A DNA stretch of 64,000 nt from JANNSX01 sp963741525 (lineage in GTDB: Bacteria > Pseudomonadota > Alphaproteobacteria > Rhizobiales > Hyphomicrobiaceae), in NCBI GenBank assembly GCA_963741525.1, contig CAVUIW010000001.1, forward strand, positions 186,001 to 250,000, in the 5' to 3' direction. The notes beneath the pieces are model-generated. The model was given only the letters and a program-made list of their open reading frames with translations. It made no database searches and was not told the DNA's origin. The position numbers were made by a program, and so were the translations under genes. Below are positions 20,753 to 29,275 of this stretch, one piece after another (within the stretch, counting starts at the first letter, position 1; each line of letters starts with the position of its first letter).

Positions 20753-21754
20753 CTACCGCAGCTCTGGCAGCGCCGGAACGCCAGCCAATGTCGACAGGGC
20801 CACCTCGGGGCGGGCGCCCAGATGCTGGATCACCTCGGCGGCCGCGATGCTGCCGAGCCGGCCCGAGAGGTTCAGGCTCAGGCCGCGGGCCTGTCCGAGC
20901 AGGAAACCTGCCGCATAGAGATCGCCGGCCCCGGTCGTGTCGACGAGCTTGCCAATCGGCTCGGCCGGCACCTCGACCCGCTCCGAACCCTTGAGGATCA
21001 ACGAGCCCTCTTCGCTTCGCGTTACCGCCGCCAGCGGCGCCTCGGCGGCGATCCGGCGGCACGCGTCTTCGAAAGAGGTCTGATAGAGCGCCTCGAGCTC
21101 CTGGGTGTTGGCGAGGACGATGTCGATCTTGCCCCGGATCAACTCGAGGAAGTCGGCCCGGTGCCGCTCGACGCAGAACCCGTCGGAGAGCGTCAGAGCA
21201 ACACGCCGGCCGGCTTTGCGGGCTATGCCGGCGGCCTTGTGGAAGGCGGCTTTGGCCTCGGGCCGATCGAACAGATAGCCTTCGAGATAGGTGATGGCCG
21301 CTGCCTCGATGGGCTCGGCAATGATCTCGGCCGGCCCGAGCTCGGCCGCCGCGCCGAGGAAGGTGTTCATGGTGCGCTGGCCGTCCGGCGTGACGAGGAT
21401 CAGCGAGCGGGCGGTCGGCGAGCCCGTACCGGCTGGTTCCGACTCGAAACTCACGCCGATCGAGCGGATATCGTGGCGGAACACCTTGCCGAAGTCATCG
21501 TCGGCGACGCGGCCGATGAAGGCGCCCTTGCCGCCGAACGATGCCACGCCGGCGATGGTATTTGCCGCCGAGCCGCCGGAGATTTCCACCGCCGGTCCCA
21601 TGGCCTCGTAGAGCCGCGTCACCTCGGCCGCATCGATCAAGCGCATGTGCCCCTTGTCGAGCTTCAGCCGCTGGATGAGCACATCGTCGGCATGAGCGAG
21701 AATGTCGACAATGGCATTGCCGATGCCGAGAACGTCGAAGCGAGGCGAGATCAT
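20753..21754 (-). CDS. PfkB-family kinase, adenosine kinase-like
   Basis: A 333-residue ribokinase-fold sugar/nucleoside kinase. It shows the N-terminal GIGNAIVDILA, the substrate-lid GGSAANTIAGVASFGGKGAFIGRV, and the catalytic DTTGAGD with Asp as base near residue 280. Alphaproteobacterial proteins of this type are annotated as adenosine kinases; other nucleosides or sugars are possible. It stands 77 bases upstream of DUF2628-hisH, so co-transcription is possible but not shown. Confidence 0.9.
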   Translation of the reverse strand: MISPRFDVLGIGNAIVDILAHADDVLIQRLKLDKGHMRLIDAAEVTRLYEAMGPAVEISGGSAANTIAGVASFGGKGAFIGRVADDDFGKVFRHDIRSIGVSFESEPAGTGSPTARSLILVTPDGQRTMNTFLGAAAELGPAEIIAEPIEAAAITYLEGYLFDRPEAKAAFHKAAGIARKAGRRVALTLSDGFCVERHRADFLELIRGKIDIVLANTQELEALYQTSFEDACRRIAAEAPLAAVTRSEEGSLILKGSERVEVPAEPIGKLVDTTGAGDLYAAGFLLGQARGLSLNLSGRLGSIAAAEVIQHLGARPEVALSTLAGVPALPELR

Positions 21755-21790
21755 TGAGGCTTCCTATGGATTTCGGGTAACTGGGTGCGC

Positions 21791-22498
21791 TCAAGCGGGC
21801 GTCTTGTCCGGGAACGCGCAGAGATCGCGGATGACGCAGGTCGGACATTTGGGCTTGCGGGCGATGCAGGCGTAGCGCCCGTGCAGGATGAGCCAGTGGT
21901 GGGCGTTGCGAAGATAGGGCTTCGGCACGACCTCGAGGAGACCGAGCTCAACAGCCTGCGGGTCCTTGCCATAGGCGAGGCCGGTGCGATTGGCGACGCG
22001 GAAGACATGCGTGTCGACAGCGAGCGTTTCCTCGCCGAAGGCGACGTTGAGTACGACATTGGCCGTCTTGCGTCCGACTCCGGGGAGCTTTTCGAGGGCC
22101 GTGCGATCGCGCGGCACCTCGCCGCCATGCTCCTCGACGAGGAGACGCGAGAGGGCGATGACGTTCTTGGCTTTCCCGCGGAACAAGCCGATCGTCTTGA
22201 TATGCTCGCGCACCTCGTCCTCACCGAGCTTCAGCATCTTCCCGGGCGTATCGGCCCTGGCGAACAGTGCGCGCGTCGCCTTGTTGACGCCGGCATCGGT
22301 TGCCTGCGCCGAGAGAACGACGGCGACGAGGAGGGTATAGGGATTGGAATGCTCGAGCTCGCTTCGGGGGTCTGGGCGCTCATTGACGAGGCGCGCGAAA
22401 ATCTCCTGCACGGCCTCCGGAGCCAACCGTTTCGGCGCCTTCGGCTTCTTCATCTTGGCGGCCGGCTTTGTTTGCGACGTCATCGTGCCCCTTGTCAT
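21791..22498 (-). CDS. nth: Endonuclease III
   Basis: Nth is a bifunctional DNA glycosylase/AP lyase for oxidised pyrimidines. The HhH motif LPGVGRKTANVVLN, the catalytic Lys region (VVLSAQATDAGVNKATRALF) and Asp (VDTHVFRVANR) are present, and the 4Fe-4S site reads CIARKPKCPTCVIRDLC. The first ATG (22498) gives 235 residues; the ATG at 22483 has AAGGGG just upstream and may be used instead. It is divergent from DUF2244, an arrangement often seen in Rhizobiales. Confidence 0.96.
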   Translation of the reverse strand: MTRGTMTSQTKPAAKMKKPKAPKRLAPEAVQEIFARLVNERPDPRSELEHSNPYTLLVAVVLSAQATDAGVNKATRALFARADTPGKMLKLGEDEVREHIKTIGLFRGKAKNVIALSRLLVEEHGGEVPRDRTALEKLPGVGRKTANVVLNVAFGEETLAVDTHVFRVANRTGLAYGKDPQAVELGLLEVVPKPYLRNAHHWLILHGRYACIARKPKCPTCVIRDLCAFPDKTPA

Positions 22499-22539
22499 TA
22501 CGCCTCGCCCCCGCGTGATACGCCTGCTAACCTTGCCTC

Positions 22540-23031
22540 ATGCTTGACCATTCGCCCGGCGCCGCGCAACCCCCTGAGTTCTCGGCCGTCTTGCGGCCGC
22601 ACCGGTCGCTTTCGCCGGCGGGATTTCTCCTGTTCATGGCGGCGATCAGCTTCGTCAGCTTCACGGCCGGCGCCTATTTCTGGCTGCAGGGCGCCTGGCC
22701 GGTATTCGGTTTCTTTGGGCTGGACGTGGTTCTGATTTACGTCGCCTTCAAGCTCAACTACCGGGCGGCCCGGCTGTACGAAACGGTCACCATCGCCGAT
22801 CAGCGCCTCGACGTGACGCGCGTCGAGGCGTCCGGCCAGGCCTGGGCCTGGTCGTTCAATCCGGCCTGGGTGCGGATCGATCTGGTGGAGCATCCAAGCG
22901 GCACGGCGGAGTTGTGGCTCAAGTCGAGGTCTGAGGCCGTGAGCATCGGCCAGTTCCTAAGCGATCCGGAGCGGCGGGATTTCGCGGCGGCGCTGCGGCA
23001 GGCGATCGGTGCTCAAAGATCAAGTAGGTGA
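22540..23031 (+). CDS. DUF2244 membrane protein
   Basis: A 163-residue protein with two adjacent transmembrane helices (about residues 28-72) and a soluble C-terminus ending in a helix (LSDPERRDFAAALRQAI). DUF2244 is conserved beside nth in alphaproteobacteria; function unknown. The Ada-like gene follows 38 bases downstream on the same strand. Confidence 0.88.
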   Translation: MLDHSPGAAQPPEFSAVLRPHRSLSPAGFLLFMAAISFVSFTAGAYFWLQGAWPVFGFFGLDVVLIYVAFKLNYRAARLYETVTIADQRLDVTRVEASGQAWAWSFNPAWVRIDLVEHPSGTAELWLKSRSEAVSIGQFLSDPERRDFAAALRQAIGAQRSSR

Positions 23032-23069
23032 TAGCAAGTTCCGGGTCGCATCTCATCGAGGGCTCGCCT

Positions 23070-24011
23070 ATGTCTCGAGCAACATCGAAACCGAACGGAC
23101 ACCCGGACATGCTCATGCAAACGCCGACGCCCGACCGCGCCCAGGCCAATAGCGAGCTCACCTCGCCGGCCGATGATTACGGCCACATCCGCCGCGCCAT
23201 TGCCTTTCTGACGGACACCGCGGAAGAGCAGCCCAACCTCGACCGGCTCGCGAACCATCTGGGTCTCAGCCCCGCCTATTGCCAGCGCCTGTTCAAGCGC
23301 TGGTGTGGGTTGTCGCCGAAGGCGTTCGTGCAGGCCGTCACTTTCGATCGGGCGCGCAACCTGCTCGATCGCGAGGAAAGTGTGTTGGGCGCGGCGCTCG
23401 GCGCCGGTCTGTCGGGGCCGGGGCGGCTGCACGATCTGTTCGTCGATCACGAATCCATGACGCCCGGCGACTACAAGCGCCGCGGTTCGGGGCTCGAAAT
23501 CACCTATGGCTTCCACGTCTCCCCGTTCGGACTGGCACTTCTAATGGCGACCGAGCGCGGACTCTGCGGCCTCGCCTTCGCCGATGGCGAGGAGGACCGG
23601 GAGACGACGCTCGCCGACATGACGCGGCGCTGGCCCGCGGCACAATTCTCCGAGGTTCCCGGGAAGTCGGCCAAGTATGCCCGGCAGATTTTCGAGCCCG
23701 AGCGCTGGTCGAAAGCGCAGCCTGTGCGCCTCGTCATGATCGGCTCGGATTTCGAGGTGCGGGTCTGGGAAAGCCTGCTCGACATCCCGATGGGCGGCAG
23801 CGCCAGCTATGCGGACGTCGCCGCCAAGGTCGGCCAGCCGAAGGCGGCGCGTGCGGTTGGTGCCGCGGTCGGTCGCAATCCGATCTCGTTCGTCGTTCCC
23901 TGCCACCGCGTGCTCGGCAAGAGCGGCAGCCTCACTGGCTACCACTGGGGCATCACCAGGAAACGCGCGATCATCGGTTGGGAGAAGGGGCAGATTACGA
24001 CGGCGGGGTAG
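23070..24011 (+). CDS. Ada-like protein: AraC HTH plus methylated-DNA-cysteine methyltransferase
   Basis: A 313-residue fusion of an AraC-type HTH (about residues 35-130, RLANHLGLSPAYCQRLFKRW) and an O6-methylguanine-DNA methyltransferase domain (about 140-310). The acceptor cysteine is C278 in VVPCHRVLG. The N-terminal zinc domain of E. coli Ada, with its methylphosphotriester-sensing cysteine, is absent, so self-activation by that route is not possible. The ATG at 23070 has GAGGG 9 bases upstream. A repair role is secure; a regulatory role is inferred from the HTH. Confidence 0.92.
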   Translation: MSRATSKPNGHPDMLMQTPTPDRAQANSELTSPADDYGHIRRAIAFLTDTAEEQPNLDRLANHLGLSPAYCQRLFKRWCGLSPKAFVQAVTFDRARNLLDREESVLGAALGAGLSGPGRLHDLFVDHESMTPGDYKRRGSGLEITYGFHVSPFGLALLMATERGLCGLAFADGEEDRETTLADMTRRWPAAQFSEVPGKSAKYARQIFEPERWSKAQPVRLVMIGSDFEVRVWESLLDIPMGGSASYADVAAKVGQPKAARAVGAAVGRNPISFVVPCHRVLGKSGSLTGYHWGITRKRAIIGWEKGQITTAG

Positions 24012-24533
24012 TCAGAGCTTCCGATAGAAAAACGTCGTGTCGTCCATCGCGCCATAGGGCGCGAGGGCAAAGCCCGGGACGCGCCCGACCTCGACCCAGC
24101 CGAGCGCGCGATAGAGTTTTTCGGCCGCCCCACCGGAAACGGTATCCAGTACCAGCAGCGTGCGCTTGCGAGCGCGGGCCTCCGCCTCGAGTCTCTGCAT
24201 GAGCTGCCGTGCGAGCCCCCGCCGCCGCGCGCGCCGATGCACCAGCAGCTTTCCCACCTCTCCGCGATGGGGCTGGTTCGGCTGCCACATGAGTTGCAGG
24301 ATCACGGTGCCCGCCGGGCGTCCATCGTGATCGGCGACGACGAGCACTTTCGTGCCGGCCTCGACATCCTCGGCGACCGACGACCAGAACGCTCTCGCCT
24401 CCGCCGGATCGAGCGGCGCCATGAAGCTGACGCCGCCACCGCCATCAACGACGTCGACGAGAATGTCCACCAGCTCCGGCAGCATGGCGCGGATCTGGGC
24501 CGCATCCGGCGTCCTGATGGACGCCACGCTCAC
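24012..24533 (-). CDS. GNAT-family N-acetyltransferase
   Basis: A 173-residue single-domain GNAT. The acetyl-CoA loop reads KLLVHRRARRRGLARQL, followed by LLVLDTVSGGAAEKLYRALGW. The GTG start at 24533 overlaps the gpmA stop (GTGA), so it is translated after gpmA. The substrate cannot be read from the sequence. Confidence 0.88.
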   Translation of the reverse strand: MSVASIRTPDAAQIRAMLPELVDILVDVVDGGGGVSFMAPLDPAEARAFWSSVAEDVEAGTKVLVVADHDGRPAGTVILQLMWQPNQPHRGEVGKLLVHRRARRRGLARQLMQRLEAEARARKRTLLVLDTVSGGAAEKLYRALGWVEVGRVPGFALAPYGAMDDTTFFYRKL

Positions 24534-25150
24534 GCGGCCAGATCCTGTATTTCTGCGATCGAGCCATCCGCGTTGAGCCGGTAGATGACGGGCGCACCGG
24601 TGCCGAGCTCGCGCTTCAGAATCTGATCGCGCGAGAGCCCCTCGAGCTTCATGATGAGCGCGCGCAGAGAATTGCCGTGCGCCGCGATCAGCACACGGTC
24701 GCCCTTGAGCACGCGCGGCTCGATCTCCTTGGCGAAATATGGCAGCACCCGCTCGGCTGTCATCTTGAGGCTCTCGCCGCCGGGTGGCGGCACATCGAAC
24801 GAGCGGCGCCAGATGTGTACCTGCGCCTCGCCGAAGCGCTTTCGCGCCTCATCCTTGTCGAGGCCCGTCAGCTCGCCGTAGTCGCGCTCGTTGAGCGCCT
24901 GGTCCTGGATGGTTTTCAGGTCCGGCTGGCCGATCTCCTCAAGGATCAGGCGAAGCGTGTGCTGCGCTCGCGTCAGCACCGAGGTGAAGGCGATATCGTA
25001 GCGATGGCCGAGCGCCTTGAGCTTTCGCCCCGCCTCGCGCGCCTCGGCAATCCCCTTCTCCGTGAGGTCGGGGTCTTTCCAGCCGGTGAAGAGATTCTTG
25101 AGGTTCCACTCACTCTGGCCATGCCGAACGAGAACGAGAAGCCTTTCCAT
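24530..25150 (-). CDS. gpmA: 2,3-bisphosphoglycerate-dependent phosphoglycerate mutase
   Basis: GpmA interconverts 3- and 2-phosphoglycerate. The 206-residue protein starts at ATG 25150, with GAGG nine bases upstream. It has the phosphohistidine motif LVRHGQSEWN at residues 6-15, the specificity segment LNERDYGELTGL and the second catalytic His in LIAAHGNSLRAL. It is shorter than the E. coli enzyme (about 250), as is common in alphaproteobacteria. It is probably transcribed with the small membrane protein upstream, possibly also with dapB. Confidence 0.95.
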   Translation of the reverse strand: MERLLVLVRHGQSEWNLKNLFTGWKDPDLTEKGIAEAREAGRKLKALGHRYDIAFTSVLTRAQHTLRLILEEIGQPDLKTIQDQALNERDYGELTGLDKDEARKRFGEAQVHIWRRSFDVPPPGGESLKMTAERVLPYFAKEIEPRVLKGDRVLIAAHGNSLRALIMKLEGLSRDQILKRELGTGAPVIYRLNADGSIAEIQDLAA

Positions 25151-25157
25151 GCGTTCC

Positions 25158-25397
25158 TCAAGTGTCTTGGTAGAATCCAGAGATAACCCAGCCGAACGCG
25201 CGGGAAATGAACAGCCCACCGATGCCGGCGACCGCAGCCAGCAGCGCCAGGAACCGCGCCTCGCCCGCGAGGTCGCCCTGATAGGCGCCAACGATAAGCA
25301 TCAGTAGCGCCACCAACAGCAGAATTCCGAGCACGACCCATCCGAGCCGATTGAACCCTCGCCGTATACGATCAACACGCGTCACTACCTCAGCCAT
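25158..25397 (-). CDS. Small two-helix membrane protein
   Basis: A 79-residue protein with two hydrophobic segments (LGWVVLGILLLVALLMLIV and FLALLAAVAGIGGLFI) and a basic start (RVDRIRRGFNRLG). It ends 7 bases before the gpmA ATG, which supports a real gene in the same operon. No family recognised. Confidence 0.72.
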   Translation of the reverse strand: MAEVVTRVDRIRRGFNRLGWVVLGILLLVALLMLIVGAYQGDLAGEARFLALLAAVAGIGGLFISRAFGWVISGFYQDT

Positions 25398-25418
25398 GTC
25401 CCACTCCTAAATTTCTTC

Positions 25419-25465
25419 CGGAAAAGCCTGTCCCGGCGAAGGCCGGGATCCGAAGCGGTTTTCCG
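25419..25465. repeat. Nested palindromic intergenic repeat
   Basis: An inner hairpin CCCGGC-GAAG-GCCGGG (25432-25447) lies inside outer arms CGGAAAA (25419-25425) and TTTTCCG (25459-25465). The same type of C/G hairpin with a TTC/GAA loop recurs at 33305. It lies between dapB and the small membrane protein. Confidence 0.65.
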
Positions 25466-25482
25466 ACAAGAAGCACGACAAA

Positions 25483-26289
25483 CTACAAGCCCAGCACATC
25501 TGTCATCGCATAGAGGCCCGGCGGCTTGCCCACGCCCCACTGCGCCGCCTTGATGGCGCCGCGCGCGAACAGTGCCCGGTCGGTCGCCTTGTGCGTGATC
25601 TCGATGCGCTCGTGCTCACCTGCGAAAATCACCGTGTGCTCGCCGACGACATTGCCGCCGCGCAACGCCACGAAACCGATGTCTCCCCGCTTGCGCTGCC
25701 CGGTTTGCCCGTCGCGACCACGGTCGGAATGCGTTGCAAGGTCGACGCCGCGCCCCTCGGCGGCGGCTTGCCCCAACATCAGCGCGGTGCCGGACGGCGC
25801 ATCGACTTTCATCTTGTGATGCATCTCGACGACCTCGATATCGAAATCATCGTCGAGCGCGGCGGAAACCTTGCGCGTGAGCGCCAAAAGCAGGTTGACG
25901 CCGAGGCTCATATTGCCGGCCTTGATGATCGTCGCGCTCTTTGCTGCCGTGGCAATCGCTCTGTCGTGCTCGGCCGCGCACCCGGTGGTGCCGATGACAT
26001 GCACCTTGCCGTACCTGGCCGCGATGTTTGCGAACGCAACGGTCGCGGCAGGCGCCGTGAAGTCCAACAGCGCATCGCAGCCGGCGATGGCCGCGTCGAG
26101 ATCATCCGTGATCTTGACGTTGCGTTTGCCGACGCCAGCAAGTTGGCCGACGTCCTCGCCGATTGCGATCGAGCCCGCCTGCTCGGTCGCTCCCGCGATC
26201 ACCAGGCCGGGCGTGGCCGCGACGGCCCGTATGAGTGTCTGCCCCATACGGCCGGCGGCTCCCATGACGGCAATCCGGATTTCAGGCAT
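25483..26289 (-). CDS. dapB: 4-hydroxy-tetrahydrodipicolinate reductase
   Basis: DapB reduces the DapA product to tetrahydrodipicolinate in lysine and diaminopimelate synthesis. The 268-residue enzyme starts at ATG 26289 with the dinucleotide motif IRIAVMGAAGRMGQTL. It contains the DapB signature EMHHKMKVDAPSGTAL and ends GVGKPPGLYAMTDVLGL. It may be transcribed with the small membrane protein and gpmA, although a repeat lies between. Confidence 0.97.
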   Translation of the reverse strand: MPEIRIAVMGAAGRMGQTLIRAVAATPGLVIAGATEQAGSIAIGEDVGQLAGVGKRNVKITDDLDAAIAGCDALLDFTAPAATVAFANIAARYGKVHVIGTTGCAAEHDRAIATAAKSATIIKAGNMSLGVNLLLALTRKVSAALDDDFDIEVVEMHHKMKVDAPSGTALMLGQAAAEGRGVDLATHSDRGRDGQTGQRKRGDIGFVALRGGNVVGEHTVIFAGEHERIEITHKATDRALFARGAIKAAQWGVGKPPGLYAMTDVLGL

Positions 26290-26444
26290 CGAAATGCGCC
26301 TTTCCACTGGTTTCGGCCGGTATAACAGGCCATTGGGACGCCGCCTAGGCGAAGGGTCCGTTGAGATTGTTTGGATCAGTCGCTTGTTGAGTGCAAACAC
26401 CACGCCCATATTCGCCCGTGGCTATTTCCTGGAGTGCCCCGATC

Positions 26445-27062
26445 ATGCGCCGCATCACGACTGTAACACTCTGTCTCGCCGTCTTGACGTGGCTCGTCCA
26501 GCCTTCCGCCGCCGGGCCAGTCCGCAGCGAGTACACGACCATCGAGTTCAAGCAGTGCAAGGCCTTTCCAAAGCCGGCCGAGGAGGTCGAAGGCGACGAG
26601 GGCGGCGCCTGGTGGTGCCCGGGCCTCAAAGGCTACAAGCTCTACTTCGCCGAGGGCGATCTGCGCACCATGATTGCCTATGGCAAGAAGGCCCAGGAGC
26701 AGCGCGCGGCGACGCAAACGCTCGGCCGTTTCAACTCGATCTTCGTCGACGACAAGACCGAGCGCGCCACGATGGAGTGGCGCATGCGTTATCAGAAGGG
26801 CAAGTGGGTACCGTTCGCGACGATCCTGCGCTACCACACCTATGATGGCGACCAGGACCCGCCCGTGCGGGGCCAGGTGCTCGTCGTCGCCAAGGTCGGC
26901 CCGCGCGCCGGCACGGACGCCTGCCACGTCGCCTACATCGACGCGCTGGCCAATCCGGATGCCAACGCACTCGCGCAGCGGGCGGCCGACGAGAAAGCCG
27001 AAGGCTTCGATTGCACGAAGGAGCCTGAGGTGGTCGGGCTGACGGGTAAGAGCCCGATGTAG
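26445..27062 (+). CDS. Secreted protein of unknown function
   Basis: A 205-residue protein starting at ATG 26445 with a Sec signal peptide (MRRITTVTLCLAVLTWLVQPSAA) and a likely cut after SAA. The mature part has four cysteines, including WWCPGLKGYKLYFAEGD, and a basic, aromatic beta-rich middle. No family recognised. It is divergent from dapB and 86 bases upstream of the M24 gene. Codon use looks like that of its neighbours. Confidence 0.75.
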   Translation: MRRITTVTLCLAVLTWLVQPSAAGPVRSEYTTIEFKQCKAFPKPAEEVEGDEGGAWWCPGLKGYKLYFAEGDLRTMIAYGKKAQEQRAATQTLGRFNSIFVDDKTERATMEWRMRYQKGKWVPFATILRYHTYDGDQDPPVRGQVLVVAKVGPRAGTDACHVAYIDALANPDANALAQRAADEKAEGFDCTKEPEVVGLTGKSPM

Positions 27063-27148
27063 GACGCCTTGATCACGACTCCTTCCAAGACCACTCGCTG
27101 ATCAGCTACTCTCCCGCGACCCATGAACGCCGTCGCAGGAGTACCCAC

Positions 27149-28306
27149 ATGCTCGATCAAGCCCGCCAACGCACCGCTGAGCTCCAGTGCCGCCTGAAGG
27201 ACGCCGGCATTGATGTCGCCGTCATCACCGATGAGAGTTCGATCGCCTATCTGGCGGGTTTCTGGGGCTATCTGTCGGTGGAGTTCGGTCGCCCGACCTT
27301 TTTCGTCCTAAAGCGAGACGCGGCGCCTGTCGTCGTCACCCCGCTCATGGAGAGCGAGATGGTCGGCAAGATGACCTGGGTCGAGACCGTTTTGCCCTGG
27401 ACGGATGCCGGCGAGATGAGGTGGGAGAATGTGCTCGGCAAGGCCATCGGTGGCCAGCCCAAGCAGATCGGTGTCGAGGCGGGCGTGCTGCCGGCGATCG
27501 TCCGCAACTGGCTGGACGAGCGGATGGCGGGCACGAAGCTCGTCGATGTCTCCAAAGTCCTCGGCGACATGCGCATGATCAAATCGCCCGAGGAGATCGT
27601 CGTCATGAAGCAAGCCGGCAAGATCGCCGGAGCCATGATGAAGGCGGCCGAGGGCGCGCTCGCCGAGGGCGCGCCCGAGTACGAGGCGGCGCTCGCCGTG
27701 ATCAATACGGGAACACGCGCCGCCGCCGGTTTCCTGACGGCCAAAGGCTGGGAGGCCTTCGTCTCGCCGATGATCCACAATCTGCAGATCCTGCAGTCGG
27801 GCCGCGACACCTCGATGGTGCATCGCCGCGCCAGCGTAAAGCCGTTCGAGAAGGGCGACCCGGTCTATTTCTGTTTCTGCAATATGGCGCAGTTCAAGCA
27901 GTACAAACTCGGCTTCGACCGCATGTTCAACATCAAGGAGATTCCCGACGAGAACCGGCGCGTGCAGCAGGCGGCGATCGATGCCCAGCAGGCCGCCGTC
28001 AAGGCGATCAAGCCGGGCGTCACGGCCGAAAGCGTGGCTGAAGCCGCCAACGAGGTTTACCGCGCGAGAGGTTACGAAACCGGCTATCGGACGGGTCGGG
28101 CTATTGGCATGGCGTATCTCGAAAGCCCGGAACTGAAAGCCGGCGACAAGACGATCCTCAAACCCGGCATGACCTTCGCCGTCGACGGTGGCATCTCGAT
28201 CGGTGGCAAGCTCGGCGGGCGGATCGGCGATTCCATCGTCGTCACCGAGAGCGGCTGCGATTATCTCACCGAGTATCCGCGCAAGATCCTGGTCGTGGAC
28301 CGGTGA
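27149..28306 (+). CDS. M24 (creatinase/prolidase fold) protein lacking metal ligands
   Basis: A 385-residue pita-bread-fold protein: creatinase N-terminal domain (about 1-135) and M24 catalytic domain (about 145-385). The five usual metal ligands (D, D, H, E, E) are not in place: the first Asp position reads FCFC, the second falls in LGFDR, GHGIG is GRAIG, the IEPG motif is VDGG and RIED is RIGD. Metal-independent members of the fold, such as creatinase, exist, so a C-N hydrolase role is possible. The nitrilase follows by 4 bases, suggesting a joint catabolic step. Substrate unknown. Confidence 0.85.
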   Translation: MLDQARQRTAELQCRLKDAGIDVAVITDESSIAYLAGFWGYLSVEFGRPTFFVLKRDAAPVVVTPLMESEMVGKMTWVETVLPWTDAGEMRWENVLGKAIGGQPKQIGVEAGVLPAIVRNWLDERMAGTKLVDVSKVLGDMRMIKSPEEIVVMKQAGKIAGAMMKAAEGALAEGAPEYEAALAVINTGTRAAAGFLTAKGWEAFVSPMIHNLQILQSGRDTSMVHRRASVKPFEKGDPVYFCFCNMAQFKQYKLGFDRMFNIKEIPDENRRVQQAAIDAQQAAVKAIKPGVTAESVAEAANEVYRARGYETGYRTGRAIGMAYLESPELKAGDKTILKPGMTFAVDGGISIGGKLGGRIGDSIVVTESGCDYLTEYPRKILVVDR

Positions 28307-28310
28307 TCTG

Positions 28311-29090
28311 ATGCGCGCGGCGATCTATCAATCGGCACTGGCGGGACTGACGCCGCCGGAGCGGATCGAGCGGCTGGCGCAAGTCGTTGCCGGAACCGAT
28401 GCTGACCTCGTGCTGTGCCCCGAGCTGTTTCTCTCGGGCTATGCTGTCGGCGAGGCGCTGCGCGCCGAAGCGGAGGCCGTCGATGGCCACTCAGTCCGCC
28501 GGATTGCCGAAATCGCAAGACGACACCGGAAGGCGATCGTCTATGGGTTTCCCGAGTTGTCGGGCAATTCGCTCTTCAATTCCGCGCTCGCCATCGGCCC
28601 CGGCGGCGCACTCCTCGCCCATCACCGCAAGCTCGCGATCCCGCCGGGCTTTGAGCTCGACTATTTCACGCCCGGATCGGGCCTGACGCTCTTCGAGCTC
28701 GGCGGGATGAAGCTCGGCCTGCTCATCTGCTACGATTCCGAGTTCCCAGAAGCCGTGCGCGCCACCGCCGAAGCCGGCGCCCAAGCGATCCTCGTGCCGA
28801 CGGCGCTCGGCGCGCAATGGGCGGTGGTCGCGGAGAAGGTCATTCCGGCGCGTGCCTTCGAGAACGGCGTCTACATGCTCTATGCCAATCACGGCGGCAC
28901 GGAAGGCGCGGTGAGGTTCCTCGGCGCAAGTTGCATCGTGGGGCCGGACGGACGCGACCTCGCGCGGGCCAGGTCAGATGAGACCGTCATTGCTGCCGAT
29001 CTCGACACGCAGGCGGTTGCGAAGGCACAAGCGCGGCTGCCGTACCATGTCGATCTCCGACAGCTTCGGCCGCGGCTTGGGACGATCTGA
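28311..29090 (+). CDS. Carbon-nitrogen hydrolase (nitrilase superfamily)
   Basis: A 259-residue nitrilase-fold amidase. The ATG at 28311 lies 4 bases after the M24 stop. The catalytic triad is visible as E38 (CPELFLSGY), K107 (HHRKLAIPP) and C140 (LICYDSEFPE). Length and motifs suit an aliphatic or omega-amidase-like branch (carbamoyl or amide substrates). It is tightly coupled to the M24 gene; a strong hairpin lies 9 bases after its stop. Confidence 0.9.
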   Translation: MRAAIYQSALAGLTPPERIERLAQVVAGTDADLVLCPELFLSGYAVGEALRAEAEAVDGHSVRRIAEIARRHRKAIVYGFPELSGNSLFNSALAIGPGGALLAHHRKLAIPPGFELDYFTPGSGLTLFELGGMKLGLLICYDSEFPEAVRATAEAGAQAILVPTALGAQWAVVAEKVIPARAFENGVYMLYANHGGTEGAVRFLGASCIVGPDGRDLARARSDETVIAADLDTQAVAKAQARLPYHVDLRQLRPRLGTI

Positions 29091-29098
29091 AAACGTAC

Positions 29099-29155
29099 CT
29101 GCCCGAGCAGCACTCCGTCCTGGGGGGACGAGGAGAGTGAGCGCCGCTCGGGCAG
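29099..29155. terminator. Two-tier GC-rich hairpin after the nitrilase
   Basis: Outer arms CTGCCCGAGC (29099-29108) and GCTCGGGCAG (29146-29155) pair perfectly. Inside, CTCCGTCC (29113-29120) pairs with GGAC-GA-GGAG (29126-29135) with a two-base bulge. There is no T tract. It lies between convergent genes and may end transcription from either side. Confidence 0.55.
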
Positions 29156-29275
29156 TTCCCGCTGGCGGTTGGAGATCCCGCACACGGATTACAAACAGAC
29201 TGATCAGCATTCCGCATGGGTCATATGCCCTATCGCCAAAAGAATGTTTCCTCGACGCGCTCAAACTTAACGATC

